From Viridibacillus arenosi (GTDB taxonomy: Bacteria; Bacillota; Bacilli; Bacillales_A; Planococcaceae), in assembly GCF_001955655.1 (NCBI RefSeq), contig NZ_MSPW01000003.1:62001-126000 (forward strand): 64,000 nucleotides of DNA, read 5' to 3'. Below are positions 20,617 through 28,985 of this stretch, piece after piece; the first letter of the stretch is position 1, and the number at the start of each line of letters is the position of its first letter. A program made the translations under genes and the position numbers. Below the pieces are notes generated by a model. It had not been told where the DNA came from, searched no databases, and saw only the letters and a program-made list of their open reading frames with translations.

Positions 20617-20691
20617 TGCAAGTATAGTCTCCAGGAAGCTGTTGGTAGTTAGCGGCTTTGTGGGGATTTTTTTGTGGGGATTTTAGGAGTT

Positions 20692-20962
20692 GAGTAGGGG
20701 TAAGAGGTTGCGAGTAGCGCTAAAGGGCACGAGTAGCGCCAAAAGGAGCCCGAGCAGAGCCAAAAGGAGCCCGAGCAGCGACAAAGGGATTGCAAGTAGA
20801 GCCAAAAGGAGCTCGAGTAGCGCTAAAGAGATTGCGAGTAGCGCTAAAAGGAGCCCGAGTAGAGCCAAAGGGATTGCGAGTAGCGCTAAAGGGAGCCCGA
20901 ACAGCGCTAAAAGGAGCCCGAGCAACGCTAAAGGGAAGCCGAGTAGCGCCAAAGAGGCACCC
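20692..20962. repeat. GC-rich 21-bp degenerate tandem repeat array (about 13 units)
   Basis: Units follow the consensus GAGTAGCGCTAAARGGAGCCC. Units 3-12 are exactly 21 bp (20731-20940); the first two are 20 and 19 bp, and the last is partial. Many units carry the palindrome AGCGCT. Unit ends alternate between GGAGCCC and GATTGC, hinting at a 42-bp higher-order repeat. A consensus unit has 12 of 21 G/C, far above the flanks. Because 21 is a multiple of three, several frames stay open on both strands (Ser-x-Ala-Lys-x-Ser-Pro heptads on plus, Leu/Ala-rich on minus), but none has a convincing ribosome binding site. It is probably non-coding. The other bases of 20617-21127 show nothing else. Confidence 0.9.
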
Positions 20963-21127
20963 CAATCAAGCGAGTTTTTTCTCATAGTTATATATCATAT
21001 TTTCTTAAATAGCTATCGCTATATTCATTGCATAATTTTGTCATGAAAAATTCACAGACAAAAGAAAAGATATTTCTTGAAAAGTTTGGTACGATGGGTA
21101 CAGAAACTTTAAGGAGCGACAACAAAT

Positions 21128-21838
21128 ATGAATACTGATTTTAACTATTTTTTAGCATTTGGTGCAGGTATTCTTAGTTTTATCTCACCATGTACGTTGC
21201 CGCTTTATCCAGCATTTCTATCTTACATAACAGGTGTGTCATTTGATAAGTTAAAGAATGACAAAGGAATGCTTCAAAAAACGGCCATTTTGCACACATT
21301 GTTTTTCTTACTAGGATTTACAATGATCTTCCTCATTTTAGGGCTAACTACATCTTATCTTTCAGGGTTCTTCTTCAAATACGATGACTTGATTCGTCAA
21401 GTTGGTGGGATATTAATTGTTATTTTTGGACTAATGATTATTGGCGTCTTTACACCGGACTTTTTAATGAAAGATCGCAAATTCCAATTTAAAAATAGAC
21501 CAGCAGGTTATATTGGTTCTTTCTTAATTGGTTTAGCGTTTGCTGCGGGGTGGACTCCCTGTACTGGACCTATCTTAGGTGGTATTCTGTCGTTAGCGGG
21601 TACAAATCCAGGATCAGGTATTTGGTATCTACTAACATATAGTCTTGGTTTCTCTATTCCATTTTTCCTTTTATCATTCTTTATGACAAAATTAAGTTGG
21701 ATTCGTAATCATAGTCAGAAAATCGTTAAAATCGGCGGTTATGTGATGATAATTGTTGGGATATTATTATACTTTGATGGAATGACACTGATTATTAGAT
21801 TATTACAACCAATTTTCGGTGATTTCATGGGATTTTAA
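21128..21838 (+). CDS. ccdA: Cytochrome c biogenesis protein CcdA
   Basis: This DsbD-type membrane thiol-disulfide transporter carries reducing equivalents across the membrane for cytochrome c haem attachment and spore-coat or cortex thiols. The 236-residue protein has six hydrophobic segments. Its two redox cysteines sit in the family contexts SFISPCTLPLYPAF and AAGWTPCTGPILGG. AAGGAGCGAC precedes the ATG. It begins a three-gene cluster with the CheY-like and CcdC-type genes, in the same order as Bacillus subtilis ccdA-yneI-yneJ. Confidence 0.95.
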   Translation: MNTDFNYFLAFGAGILSFISPCTLPLYPAFLSYITGVSFDKLKNDKGMLQKTAILHTLFFLLGFTMIFLILGLTTSYLSGFFFKYDDLIRQVGGILIVIFGLMIIGVFTPDFLMKDRKFQFKNRPAGYIGSFLIGLAFAAGWTPCTGPILGGILSLAGTNPGSGIWYLLTYSLGFSIPFFLLSFFMTKLSWIRNHSQKIVKIGGYVMIIVGILLYFDGMTLIIRLLQPIFGDFMGF

Positions 21839-21898
21839 TTGGCTTACTACACTTATTAGTAGTATAGTATTTTTAGTTTCAAATTAGGGGTTGAGTGT

Positions 21899-22261
21899 TT
21901 GACGAAGGTATTAGTAGTAGATGACACGATGTTCATGCGTCATGCCATAAAAACGATGTTAGCGGATTCAAGTTATGAAGTCGTTGGCGAAGCGATTAAT
22001 GGCAGAGAAGCAATTGAAAAGTATCGTGAATTATTACCAGATGTTGTAACGATGGATGTAACAATGCCGGTTATGTCGGGTTTAGATGCAACGAAAGTGA
22101 TCATCGAAGAATTTCCTGATGCGAAAATTATTATAATCAGTGCATTAGGGCAGCAAAAGATGATTTTACAGGCACTCTCGCTTGGTGCTAAGGATTTTAT
22201 TACGAAACCTTTTGATCAGCAACGCTTAATGTCTACGATTGTAAAAGTAGTGGAATATTAG
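21899..22261 (+). CDS. yneI: CheY-like single-domain response regulator (YneI/CcdB)
   Basis: This 120-residue receiver domain has no output domain. The phosphoacceptor Asp53 is in VTMDVTMPVMSG, the acidic pair is Asp8-Asp9, and the conserved Ser (IIISAL) and Lys (ITKPF) are present, so phosphorylation chemistry should be intact. It starts with TTG. Its place between ccdA and ccdC matches yneI, whose role in cytochrome c maturation is not defined. CheY itself is another possibility by similarity, but the neighbours favour YneI. Confidence 0.9.
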   Translation: MTKVLVVDDTMFMRHAIKTMLADSSYEVVGEAINGREAIEKYRELLPDVVTMDVTMPVMSGLDATKVIIEEFPDAKIIIISALGQQKMILQALSLGAKDFITKPFDQQRLMSTIVKVVEY

Positions 22262-22283
22262 TTATGTTAGGAGAGGGTCTATT

Positions 22284-22775
22284 ATGTTGAGTTCAATTCC
22301 TTCTCAATATATGGTCATAGGCTCAACTGTCGCTGTTGTCTTTATGGGGATTATGGCGATGACAGTGAGAGCCAAATCGGCTAAAAAACCTGCTAGTGCT
22401 AAGAAAATCATTATCCCACCGATTGCGATGTCTACTGGTGCTTTAATGTTTTGCTTTGAATATTTCAGAGTACCTTGGACACAAGTGTTAGAAGCAATTA
22501 TAGTAGGTATTATCTTTTCAACTGTATTAATCGCGACATCGAAATTTCATATTGTTGAAGATGACATCTTTTTAAAGCCGTCTAAAGCATTTTTCTTTAT
22601 TTTAGCTGGTTTATTGATTGTCCGTACAGTGGCGAAAATTTATCTAAGTGGTGCATTCCATTTAGGTGAACTTGGCGGCATGTTCTGGATTTTAGCATTT
22701 TCAATGATAGTTCCATGGCGAATTGCGATGTTAGTTCGTTATAAAAAGCTTGAAAAACAATTAAATGCAAAATAA
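22284..22775 (+). CDS. ccdC: CcdC/YneJ-type membrane protein
   Basis: This 163-residue integral membrane protein has about five hydrophobic segments and short basic loops (KSAKKPASAKK, RYKKLEKQ). It corresponds by position and general features to CcdC (YneJ), an accessory membrane protein linked to CcdA in cytochrome c maturation. AGGAGAGGG precedes the ATG by about 8 nt. It is the last gene of the cluster and runs into a bidirectional terminator. Confidence 0.88.
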   Translation: MLSSIPSQYMVIGSTVAVVFMGIMAMTVRAKSAKKPASAKKIIIPPIAMSTGALMFCFEYFRVPWTQVLEAIIVGIIFSTVLIATSKFHIVEDDIFLKPSKAFFFILAGLLIVRTVAKIYLSGAFHLGELGGMFWILAFSMIVPWRIAMLVRYKKLEKQLNAK

Positions 22776-22815
22776 AAAAGGTTCTTCTCTATGTGAAATG
22801 GAGAAGAACCTTTTT
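22775..22815. terminator. Bidirectional terminator, ccdC / DUF2621
   Basis: AAAAAGGTTCTTCTC (22775-22789) pairs perfectly with GAGAAGAACCTTTTT (22801-22815) between converging genes. Confidence 0.9.
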
Positions 22816-22824
22816 ATTTATTAC

Positions 22825-23262
22825 CTAATCAAGAAGATGTTCGTACGGTGTTGTATCGATTTTCATTTGAGTTAATTTTTTACGTAAAAATTTATGATCT
22901 CGTTTAGGGGAGGCGATGATATATCCTCTAATAATTAAATCAAATGAAATAGATGACGCTTTTTCCTCTAATGCCAACTCTCCAATTTTGCCTGCTATTT
23001 TTTGCTTTGCAACAGGTCTAAATAAATCAGGAACAGGACTTACAAGCTCTGTTAATAAAGCTTTAGAGTCGTCACCCCATAAATGGATTGTCTCACCAAC
23101 ATAATGTTCTTCCCAATCCATAGCAGATTTACCATCTTCTTTAGGCATCCTTTTTAAGAACTTACGGAACATAAAGAATCCGCCAATTGCCATCAAGCCT
23201 ATGAATAAAACTACCCAAATTAATATAAACCACAGAAACCAGCCAGTTAACAAACCTCTCAC
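22825..23262 (-). CDS. yneK: DUF2621 family membrane-anchored protein (YneK-like)
   Basis: This 145-residue protein has one N-terminal membrane anchor (GWFLWFILIWVVLFIGLMAI), then a soluble domain beginning FRKFLKRMPKEDGKSAMDWEEHY. It matches the DUF2621/YneK family by appearance and by its place next to ccdC; its function is not known. The start is uncertain: GTG 23262 abuts the ribosome binding site, while TTG 23253 lies about 8 nt from AGAAGAGG and may be the true start. It converges on ccdC. Confidence 0.8.
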   Translation of the reverse strand: MRGLLTGWFLWFILIWVVLFIGLMAIGGFFMFRKFLKRMPKEDGKSAMDWEEHYVGETIHLWGDDSKALLTELVSPVPDLFRPVAKQKIAGKIGELALEEKASSISFDLIIRGYIIASPKRDHKFLRKKLTQMKIDTTPYEHLLD

Positions 23263-23368
23263 CTCTTCTATACTCTTCTACCATTATAAAAGGAAGTTGA
23301 AAAAAATTCACCTGTTGTCTCCTTTTCTTTTAAAAAATTCTATTTAATTAGTGAAAGGGGGGAACAAC

Positions 23369-23590
23369 ATGGCGACTTTTAATTTTAGTAACGCAACACT
23401 GCGCTTGTCATTCGTAGTAGGTACAAATGACAAGGGAGAGCCAGTAGAAAAGAAGAAAACGTACAACAATATTAAGAAAGGTGTACAAGCAGAAGCATTA
23501 GTAACAGTGTCAAATGTAATTGCCGGTTTAACAAGCAATGCTATGAGCAAAGTTGAGTTTAATGAATTACAAGAAGTACTAAGTAACTAA
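23369..23590 (+). CDS. DUF1659 domain protein
   Basis: This 73-residue DUF1659-like protein has a beta-strand-rich N-terminus, FSNATLRLSFVVGTNDKGEP, then KKKTYNNIKKGVQAEAL and VSNVIAGLTSN. The function of the family is unknown; in Bacillaceae it is regularly found next to DUF2922 and YvrJ genes, as here. AAAGGGGGG lies 6 nt before the ATG at 23369. A longer in-frame reading from GTG 23351 would start upstream of that site and is rejected. Confidence 0.85.
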   Translation: MATFNFSNATLRLSFVVGTNDKGEPVEKKKTYNNIKKGVQAEALVTVSNVIAGLTSNAMSKVEFNELQEVLSN

Positions 23591-23613
23591 TTTAAGAAAG
23601 GGAGGGATTATTA

Positions 23614-23834
23614 ATGGCAAAAGTATTACAGTTACAATTTAAAACTGCAGGTGACAAAAATTATACGCTAAACGTCGATGCTCCAAAGTACTCACTGACC
23701 GAACAGGAAATTAGTGATGCGATGGTGGCTATAATCGATAGTGCTGTATTTTTAGTGCACGGCGAGCCTATACAACGATTAAAGGCGCTCAAATAGTAGA
23801 TCGCCAAGTGACTGAATATCAAGTACAAGCATAA
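23614..23834 (+). pseudogene. DUF2922 domain gene with a -1 frameshift near its 3' end
   Basis: The intact frame encodes 60 residues (MAKVLQLQFKTAGDKNYTLN... onward) and stops at 23796. From about 23767 another frame continues with YTTIKGAQIVDRQVTEYQVQA and stops at 23834. That sequence is the expected DUF2922 tail (xTTIKGAxxVDRxxTE). Restoring one G, so that GGCGAGCC reads GGCGAGGCC, would join the two into a normal protein of about 73 residues. The gene is therefore either truncated by a one-base deletion or carries a sequencing error. AAGGGAGGG precedes the ATG. The family function is unknown. Confidence 0.8.
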
Positions 23835-23906
23835 GCATAGTAGATTGTCTCGTTCGCCATCAAGGCTGATGGGGCAATCTTTTCTATTTGCAAAGGGGGG
23901 AATGAG

Positions 23907-24032
23907 ATGGAGCAATGGCTGACGTTTATACAGGAAGTAGGCTTTCCTATTGTTGTATCATTTTACTTGATGCACCGTGTGGAGTCTAAACTAGAATCGA
24001 TTCACGATGTGCTAGTCTCTTTAAAAACATAA
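23907..24032 (+). CDS. YvrJ family protein
   Basis: This 41-residue mini-protein has a hydrophobic helix VGFPIVVSFYLMHRVE and then an amphipathic ESKLESIHDVLVSL, the typical YvrJ pattern. It has a strong AAAGGGGGG binding site; ATG 23907 is preferred for spacing, with ATG 23902 in a different frame. It completes the DUF1659-DUF2922-YvrJ set, which travels together in Bacillaceae. Function unknown. Confidence 0.8.
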   Translation: MEQWLTFIQEVGFPIVVSFYLMHRVESKLESIHDVLVSLKT

Positions 24033-24126
24033 TCCTTCACAAATTCGTCTTAAACGAATAGTACAGCCTTCTTGTGTTATTGTATACAATTCGTTAAGAT
24101 TGTTTGTATGAAGGAGTGAATCACCC

Positions 24127-24723
24127 ATGAAAAAAAGACATTTAACATTGCCATTATTATTAATATTTGTATTAGTATTATCTGCTTGTGGCAACGGGAA
24201 GTTTAAAGCGGATACAGATTGGAAAGTAGAACCATTTGAATATACCAATCAGAACAATGAAAAAGTATCGTTAGATTCTTTAAAAGGTAAACCTTGGTTA
24301 GGTATGTTCATTTTCACAAGATGTACTACTGTATGTCCACCGATGACGATGAATATGACGGATATTCAAAAATCTTTCCAAGACAAAGGGTTAGAAGACT
24401 ATAAGATTGTTGGATTTAGTGTTGATCCTGAAGTCGATAAGCCACAAGTATTAAACAAATACTTGAACAGCTACCCAGTTCCAGATAGTTCTAAATGGGA
24501 ATTTTTAACTGGTTATTCACAAGATGAAATTGCAGACTTTGCTTTAAAATCATTTAAAACGTTAGTAAAAGACAATCCAGCAGATGACCAAGTGATCCAC
24601 GGTACAAGCTTTTTCTTAGTTGATCAAAATGGTGTTGTTGTTAAAAACTATAGTGGTGCACAAGATGTACCTTTCGATACAATTGCCGTCGATATGGAAA
24701 CAATAATTGAAGATGGTAAATAA
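24127..24723 (+). CDS. SCO1/SenC family lipoprotein
   Basis: This is a membrane-anchored, thioredoxin-fold copper chaperone for assembly of the CuA centre of cytochrome c oxidase. The 198-residue protein has a lipobox LSAC (Cys21), the copper ligands CTTVC near residues 64-68 in the FTRCTTVCPP context, and the distal ligand His in VIHGTSFFLVD. These are the three residues needed for Cu binding. AAGGAG lies 9 nt before the ATG. It resembles Bacillus YpmQ. It is monocistronic and converges on mscL. Confidence 0.93.
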   Translation: MKKRHLTLPLLLIFVLVLSACGNGKFKADTDWKVEPFEYTNQNNEKVSLDSLKGKPWLGMFIFTRCTTVCPPMTMNMTDIQKSFQDKGLEDYKIVGFSVDPEVDKPQVLNKYLNSYPVPDSSKWEFLTGYSQDEIADFALKSFKTLVKDNPADDQVIHGTSFFLVDQNGVVVKNYSGAQDVPFDTIAVDMETIIEDGK

Positions 24724-24724
24724 A

Positions 24725-24757
24725 AAAACGAGCGATTCTTATTGAGTCGCTCGTTTT
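24725..24757. terminator. Bidirectional terminator, SCO gene / mscL
   Basis: AAAACGAGCGA (24725-24735) pairs perfectly with TCGCTCGTTTT (24747-24757) between converging genes. Confidence 0.9.
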
Positions 24758-24767
24758 CTTGTCTATA

Positions 24768-25142
24768 TTATGCTTGCTTGTCTTTTAATAAATCGCGAAT
24801 ATCTTTTAATAATTCTTCAGTAGTAGGTGCTGGTGGTGCTTCAACAACAACTTCTTCTTTTTTCTTCTTGAGGCTCAATTTAGAAATGATTCGAATGAAC
24901 ATGAAAATTGAGAAAGCGATGATGAAGAAATCTAGTGCACTTTGGATAAAGTTCCCGTATTTTATATCTTTGTAATGTAAGTCAGTGAATGATACTGTGC
25001 CAAGTAATAAAGAGACTATCGGAGTAATAATATCATTTACTAACGAAGTTACGATTTTTCCGAATGCCCCCCCGATTACAACCCCTACGGCTAAATCTAT
25101 TACGTTGCCTTTTAAGGCGAACTTTTTAAAATCTTCCCACAT
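24768..25142 (-). CDS. mscL: Large-conductance mechanosensitive channel MscL
   Basis: MscL opens under membrane tension to release solutes after hypo-osmotic shock. The 124-residue protein has the invariant N-terminal amphipathic helix and first transmembrane segment [22 protein letters not shown] (read in two parts around residues 8-29), a periplasmic loop with [11 protein letters not shown], a second transmembrane helix and a charged KKKKEE cytoplasmic bundle. A GGAGGT binding site precedes the ATG. It is transcribed alone, converging on the SCO gene. Confidence 0.97.
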   Translation of the reverse strand: MWEDFKKFALKGNVIDLAVGVVIGGAFGKIVTSLVNDIITPIVSLLLGTVSFTDLHYKDIKYGNFIQSALDFFIIAFSIFMFIRIISKLSLKKKKEEVVVEAPPAPTTEELLKDIRDLLKDKQA

Positions 25143-25351
25143 ATATATATGTACCTCCTAAATAATTGGGTAAACAAATTGAGAGTAAAATGGTTGTTAT
25201 GTACATTTATACTAATACCCATTTTTTTATAGTATCAAACCTCTTTGTCAGAAACTAGCGGAAAATTACTCATTTAGGTAATTTTTTGTTTTCGTGTTAT
25301 AATATTTTATTTAGTAGGACTGTATAACTTTTTTTAGAATTGAGGTTTTTT

Positions 25352-26788
25352 ATGAATAAAGTATTTATTGCTGTATTACTTGCAACGGCACTTGCAGCGA
25401 TTGAAGGTACCATTGTTGCAACAGCAATTCCAAGTATTACTACCGATTTGTCAGGCGTTGAGTTAATTAGTTGGATCTATTCAGCTTATTTACTGACATC
25501 AGCTATTGCGACGATTATATTCGGTAAATTAGCTGACTTATTTGGTCGAAAAAAGATGATCATCATTGGGATATCCATTTTCTTATTAGGCTCATTATTA
25601 TGTGGTTTAGCACAGTCGATGGAGCAGTTAATCGTATTCCGTGCAATTCAAGGGATTGGAGCAGGTTCGATCTTACCGATCACTTTAACGATTGTCGGAG
25701 AATTATTTGACACTGAAAAAAAACGTGCAAAAGGCCAAGGTTGGATTAGTATGGTCTGGGGCGTATCGGGTGTAATAGGACCACTAGTTGGTGGCTTTAT
25801 TGTTGACCAATTAACATGGCATTATATTTTCTTATTGAATATACCGTTTGGTTTAGGATCTATTTTCATGATTGCTAAATACTACGAGGAAGAAGTGCAA
25901 ACTGCGAAGCGTAAAATCGATTATGCTGGAGCGCTATTTTTCTCAATTGGGATGGTTGCATTACTCTATACGATTATTGAGGGAAGCAATACACAAAATT
26001 GGTTCGGTTCTAAATCAATTATTTTATATGCAGTAGCGGCTATTGCACTAATCATATTTGTTCGAGTAGAGCTAAAGGCAGAAGAACCAATTGTACCCCT
26101 TTCTTTATTCAGAAATCGCCGCTTGAATATAGTAAATGGTTTAACGCTATTTGTAATGGCCATTGTCATTAGTATTTCGGCATACTTGCCTATTTTTGCA
26201 CAGTCGGTTTTTGGTAAGAATGCTACGCAAGCTGGTTTAATGTTGACACCATTATCTGTTATGTGGACAGTAGGGGCAATTTTAGGGAGTAATTTAATAG
26301 GGCGTTTAACAACTAAAACAATTATTCAAATTGGTACAGGGTTGTTAGTAATCGCTACATTTATCTTAACTACTTTATCTGCTGATTCAAATGAAATACT
26401 TGTTTATGTTGGAACAGGGTTATTAGGTGTTGGTATGGGTTTAATAGCACCAATGTTAATCATTGCTGTACAAACTTCTGCTAAAAGAGATCAGTTGGGA
26501 ACATCTATTGGCTTGAATTCCTTCATTAATACATTTAGTCAATCCGTTGGAGCCGCAATTTTTGGTATGTTGTTTAATCTAGCAACAAGTGAAAAATTAG
26601 CTAGCTTTGGTAAAGGCGACATCAATTTAAATGGTCATTTTGATACAAATATATTTTCTAGTGAAGAAATTGGTCAACTGGTCGATATAATAGCTAGCGG
26701 TATTCGTGTCGTATATTCAGGTTCTTTTGCATTTGCGATTGTCGCATTTGTGTTAGCGTTCTTTATAGCTAAAAAGAAACCAATCTAA
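25352..26788 (+). CDS. MFS drug exporter, DHA2 (EmrB/QacA) type
   Basis: This is a 14-helix proton-coupled exporter of 478 residues. The N-terminal helix carries ALAAIEGTIVATAIPSI, which corresponds to the DHA2 LDxTIVNVALP motif but with Glu in place of Asp. Motif A is GKLADLFGRKK and motif C is GVSGVIGPLVGGFI. The substrate is not deducible. The start is set at ATG 25352, with GAGG upstream; an in-frame reading from 25340 starts at the binding site. It is followed 46 bp later by the lytic transglycosylase gene on the same strand. Confidence 0.9.
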   Translation: MNKVFIAVLLATALAAIEGTIVATAIPSITTDLSGVELISWIYSAYLLTSAIATIIFGKLADLFGRKKMIIIGISIFLLGSLLCGLAQSMEQLIVFRAIQGIGAGSILPITLTIVGELFDTEKKRAKGQGWISMVWGVSGVIGPLVGGFIVDQLTWHYIFLLNIPFGLGSIFMIAKYYEEEVQTAKRKIDYAGALFFSIGMVALLYTIIEGSNTQNWFGSKSIILYAVAAIALIIFVRVELKAEEPIVPLSLFRNRRLNIVNGLTLFVMAIVISISAYLPIFAQSVFGKNATQAGLMLTPLSVMWTVGAILGSNLIGRLTTKTIIQIGTGLLVIATFILTTLSADSNEILVYVGTGLLGVGMGLIAPMLIIAVQTSAKRDQLGTSIGLNSFINTFSQSVGAAIFGMLFNLATSEKLASFGKGDINLNGHFDTNIFSSEEIGQLVDIIASGIRVVYSGSFAFAIVAFVLAFFIAKKKPI

Positions 26789-26833
26789 TAGTCGATAATA
26801 TTCCTTAATAATGTGATGATAGGTGTTTAGAAA

Positions 26834-27529
26834 ATGGTAAATAAAAAGAAGCAACAATTGCATATGAAATTGAAGCTCTGGCTGATCATTTTACTAATCC
26901 CGGTATCGATTGCACTTTATACAACGACAATCATCATGTGGCAGCAGTTAAAAGAGCTGCCGATTATTAAAAAACTTGGTACTGAAGATATGAAAGATAT
27001 ACCAGCATTTGATATTGAAATTCCGAATAAGTATATTCCGATTTATCAGAAGGCGGCAAAGAAATACCATATTCCATGGACTTTACTTGCTGCACATCAC
27101 CGCATTGAAACACGATTTTCGACTATGAAAACGTTAGAATCACCCGTTGGAGCGGTAGGTCATATGCAATTTATGCCTTGTACTTTTGTTGGCTGGAATC
27201 ATCCTTCTTGTAAAGACCTTGGAAAAGGCAATATTCAAAAGAAGGAATTGACTGATCCTAAAACTATTAAAAGTTATGGTGGTTATGGTGTAGATGCAAA
27301 TGGGGACGGACAAGCAGATCCATATAATATTGAAGATGCTATTTATAGTGCTGCCAATTATTTAGCCGCTAGTGGCGCAGCAAATGGTAAGATAAAAAAA
27401 GCTGTATATCATTATAATCATGATGACGTATACGTAGAGAATGTACTCTATTATTACAAACTCTATGATAAACATAAAAAAGAGCTCGTTTTTAATAGTA
27501 AAATCGCTTTAGAGGCTTCAAAAAAATAG
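26834..27529 (+). CDS. Membrane-anchored lytic transglycosylase-like protein
   Basis: This 231-residue protein has an N-terminal membrane anchor (LWLIILLIPVSIALYTTTIIM) and an extracellular lysozyme-like SLT domain. The catalytic Glu is expected in HRIETRF, followed by GHMQFMP and the C-terminal YNHDDVYVENVLYYY, all typical of the transglycosylase domain seen in CwlT-like proteins. It lacks the C-terminal NlpC/P60 domain of CwlT. It would cleave peptidoglycan glycan strands outside the membrane. The physiological role is unknown; a shared transcript with the upstream MFS gene is possible. Confidence 0.85.
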   Translation: MVNKKKQQLHMKLKLWLIILLIPVSIALYTTTIIMWQQLKELPIIKKLGTEDMKDIPAFDIEIPNKYIPIYQKAAKKYHIPWTLLAAHHRIETRFSTMKTLESPVGAVGHMQFMPCTFVGWNHPSCKDLGKGNIQKKELTDPKTIKSYGGYGVDANGDGQADPYNIEDAIYSAANYLAASGAANGKIKKAVYHYNHDDVYVENVLYYYKLYDKHKKELVFNSKIALEASKK

Positions 27530-27563
27530 AGTTAGTAGTATTAGCTCTCTATAGAAAAAATTA

Positions 27564-27603
27564 AAAAGAGCACACCGCTGTTTACATAGTGGTGTGCTCT
27601 TTT
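27564..27603 (+). terminator. Terminator after lytic transglycosylase gene
   Basis: AAAAGAGCACACC pairs with GGTGTGCTCTTTT, ending in T residues. The following 27604-27970 is AT-rich, with stop codons in every frame and no gene I can support. Confidence 0.88.
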
Positions 27604-27973
27604 GTTATTAAAGATATGAGTAAACTTATTAAGATTAAGTTTGCTAAACGTGAGTATTTTATGAATGTTGCTATAGATGATTAAACTAAAAAGGATTGTT
27701 TTAGGTGAATGTCGAATGTTCTATGACTGTAGTGAGGATTGAGTAGTAAGTTACTTTATTAATAAAGAGAATTAGCAGGGGGATGTATTTTATACTGATT
27801 TAAGAAGAACAATGCCAAATTACAGGTTGAATTCAGATGCTGATGAAATCAAGAAGAAAAATTAATAATACAAATTTGAGTGCTAAAAACGTTGCTTCAA
27901 TAATTAAAGATAGGTTCAATTTATAAAATACCTTTGGAAAAACATTTGCAACTAGAGAAGATTATAAATACAA

Positions 27974-28016
27974 AAAGGATAGATAAGGCAAATATTGTTT
28001 GCCTCGTCTATCCTTT
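27974..28016. terminator. Stem-loop downstream of GlsB-like gene
   Basis: AAAGGATAGA...AGGCAAA pairs with TTTGCCT...TCTATCCTTT with a short internal mismatch. It lies 11 bp beyond the stop codon of the minus-strand gene at 28027. Confidence 0.85.
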
Positions 28017-28026
28017 CATGTGCTCA

Positions 28027-28275
28027 TTACTTGTTCATGCCTCTTAAAATTAAACTTGCGACGAAAACTAAAATCACGCCACCGATAATTGAAGGGAATA
28101 CGTAGAAGCCTTGAACTTCCCAGCCCCATGAACCAAGCAATTTCCCACCAAGCCAAGAACCTAAAATCCCTGCAACCATATTACCGATGATTCCTCCGGG
28201 TATATCTTTACCTAATATTAAGCCAGCAACCCAGCCGATTAATCCACCTACGATTAAATATAAAATAACACTCAT
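28027..28275 (-). CDS. GlsB/YeaQ/YmgE family stress response membrane protein
   Basis: This 82-residue protein has three glycine-rich transmembrane segments and the family pattern GGLIGWVAGLILGKDIPGG, followed by GNMVAGILGSWLGG. The family is often labelled transglycosylase-associated and is linked to general stress, without a known activity. AAAGGAGTGATC precedes the ATG. It is a likely monocistronic gene next to the cysteine hydrolase on the same strand. Confidence 0.9.
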   Translation of the reverse strand: MSVILYLIVGGLIGWVAGLILGKDIPGGIIGNMVAGILGSWLGGKLLGSWGWEVQGFYVFPSIIGGVILVFVASLILRGMNK

Positions 28276-28339
28276 TTATGATCACTCCTTTAGATGTATA
28301 TTATTCGTATAGCCCTATTGGAGTGAATTTAAACCTTTT

Positions 28340-28900
28340 TTATTTTTTAAAAGCAATTACCTCTGCACCAAGTGTGTTTTTGAAGTGGTTTAACGCCCAT
28401 TTGTGCCCATTTTCGTCAAAGCTTGCAACACCATTTTCGTAGATATAAGTTTTGAATCCTTTGTTGTATGCATCTACTGCAGTATGTAGTACACAAATGT
28501 CTGTGCAAACACCTACTAAGTGAATTTCTCGAATGCCTCTTTCAGCTAAAAGCTGATCTAAGTTTGTACCAGCAAATGAGCTGTAGCGTGTTTTATCCAT
28601 CCATAGAATGTTACTTTGATCTTGATAATCTTTGAAAATTTTTTCTAATGAACCAAAGAGTTCTCTTCCTTTAGTATCTCGAATATTATGAGGAGGGAAC
28701 AGTTTAGACTCTGGATGATAGTCATCATTTGCTTCATGTAGATCACAAGAAAAAACGATGAACTCTCCATCTTTGATAAATTGTTCTGTTAGTGAAGCTA
28801 TGGTTTGTTCGATTGCTTGACCAGCCTTTCCACAAGTTAAAGCGCCATCTTCCGCCACAAAATCATTCGTATAATCGATTACAAGTAAAGCTTTCTTCAT
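28340..28900 (-). CDS. Cysteine hydrolase (nicotinamidase/isochorismatase family)
   Basis: This 186-residue protein has the isochorismatase-like fold. The catalytic triad is readable: Asp in VIDYTNDF near residue 8, Lys in DKTRYSSF, and Cys in LVGVCTDICVLHTA. The metal-site His of nicotinamidases may be in FSCDLHEAND. These features and the length favour a PncA-like amidase acting on nicotinamide in NAD salvage, but related amidases cannot be excluded. ATG 28900 is chosen because GGAGGT lies 7 nt upstream; the longer in-frame reading overlaps that site. Confidence 0.88.
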   Translation of the reverse strand: MKKALLVIDYTNDFVAEDGALTCGKAGQAIEQTIASLTEQFIKDGEFIVFSCDLHEANDDYHPESKLFPPHNIRDTKGRELFGSLEKIFKDYQDQSNILWMDKTRYSSFAGTNLDQLLAERGIREIHLVGVCTDICVLHTAVDAYNKGFKTYIYENGVASFDENGHKWALNHFKNTLGAEVIAFKK

Positions 28901-28985
28901 ATTATTATGACCTCCAAACATGCCTTTACATATATCATTACATAGAGAGGTGGAATTGTCATATTAAACTTATAAGTTTGAATTT

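Noticed and set aside
20692-20962. Possible CRISPR array
   Set aside because: Units are directly adjacent with no unique spacers, units differ from one another, and no cas genes are near.
20683-20985. Long open frame on the minus strand encoding a Leu/Ala-rich heptad protein that looks like a membrane protein
   Set aside because: It is a by-product of the 21-bp repeat, which keeps several frames open on both strands; it has no ribosome binding site and no non-repeat conserved part.
20690-21046. Plus-strand Ser/Ala/Lys/Pro heptad protein resembling histone H1-like tails
   Set aside because: Same repeat artefact; the TTG start abuts AGGAG with no spacing, and the C-terminus after the repeats is plain AT-rich DNA.
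27604-27970. Possible decayed gene between the transglycosylase and GlsB-like genes
   Set aside because: Short Lys/Asn-rich segments can be read but stops occur in all frames and no known protein is recognisable.
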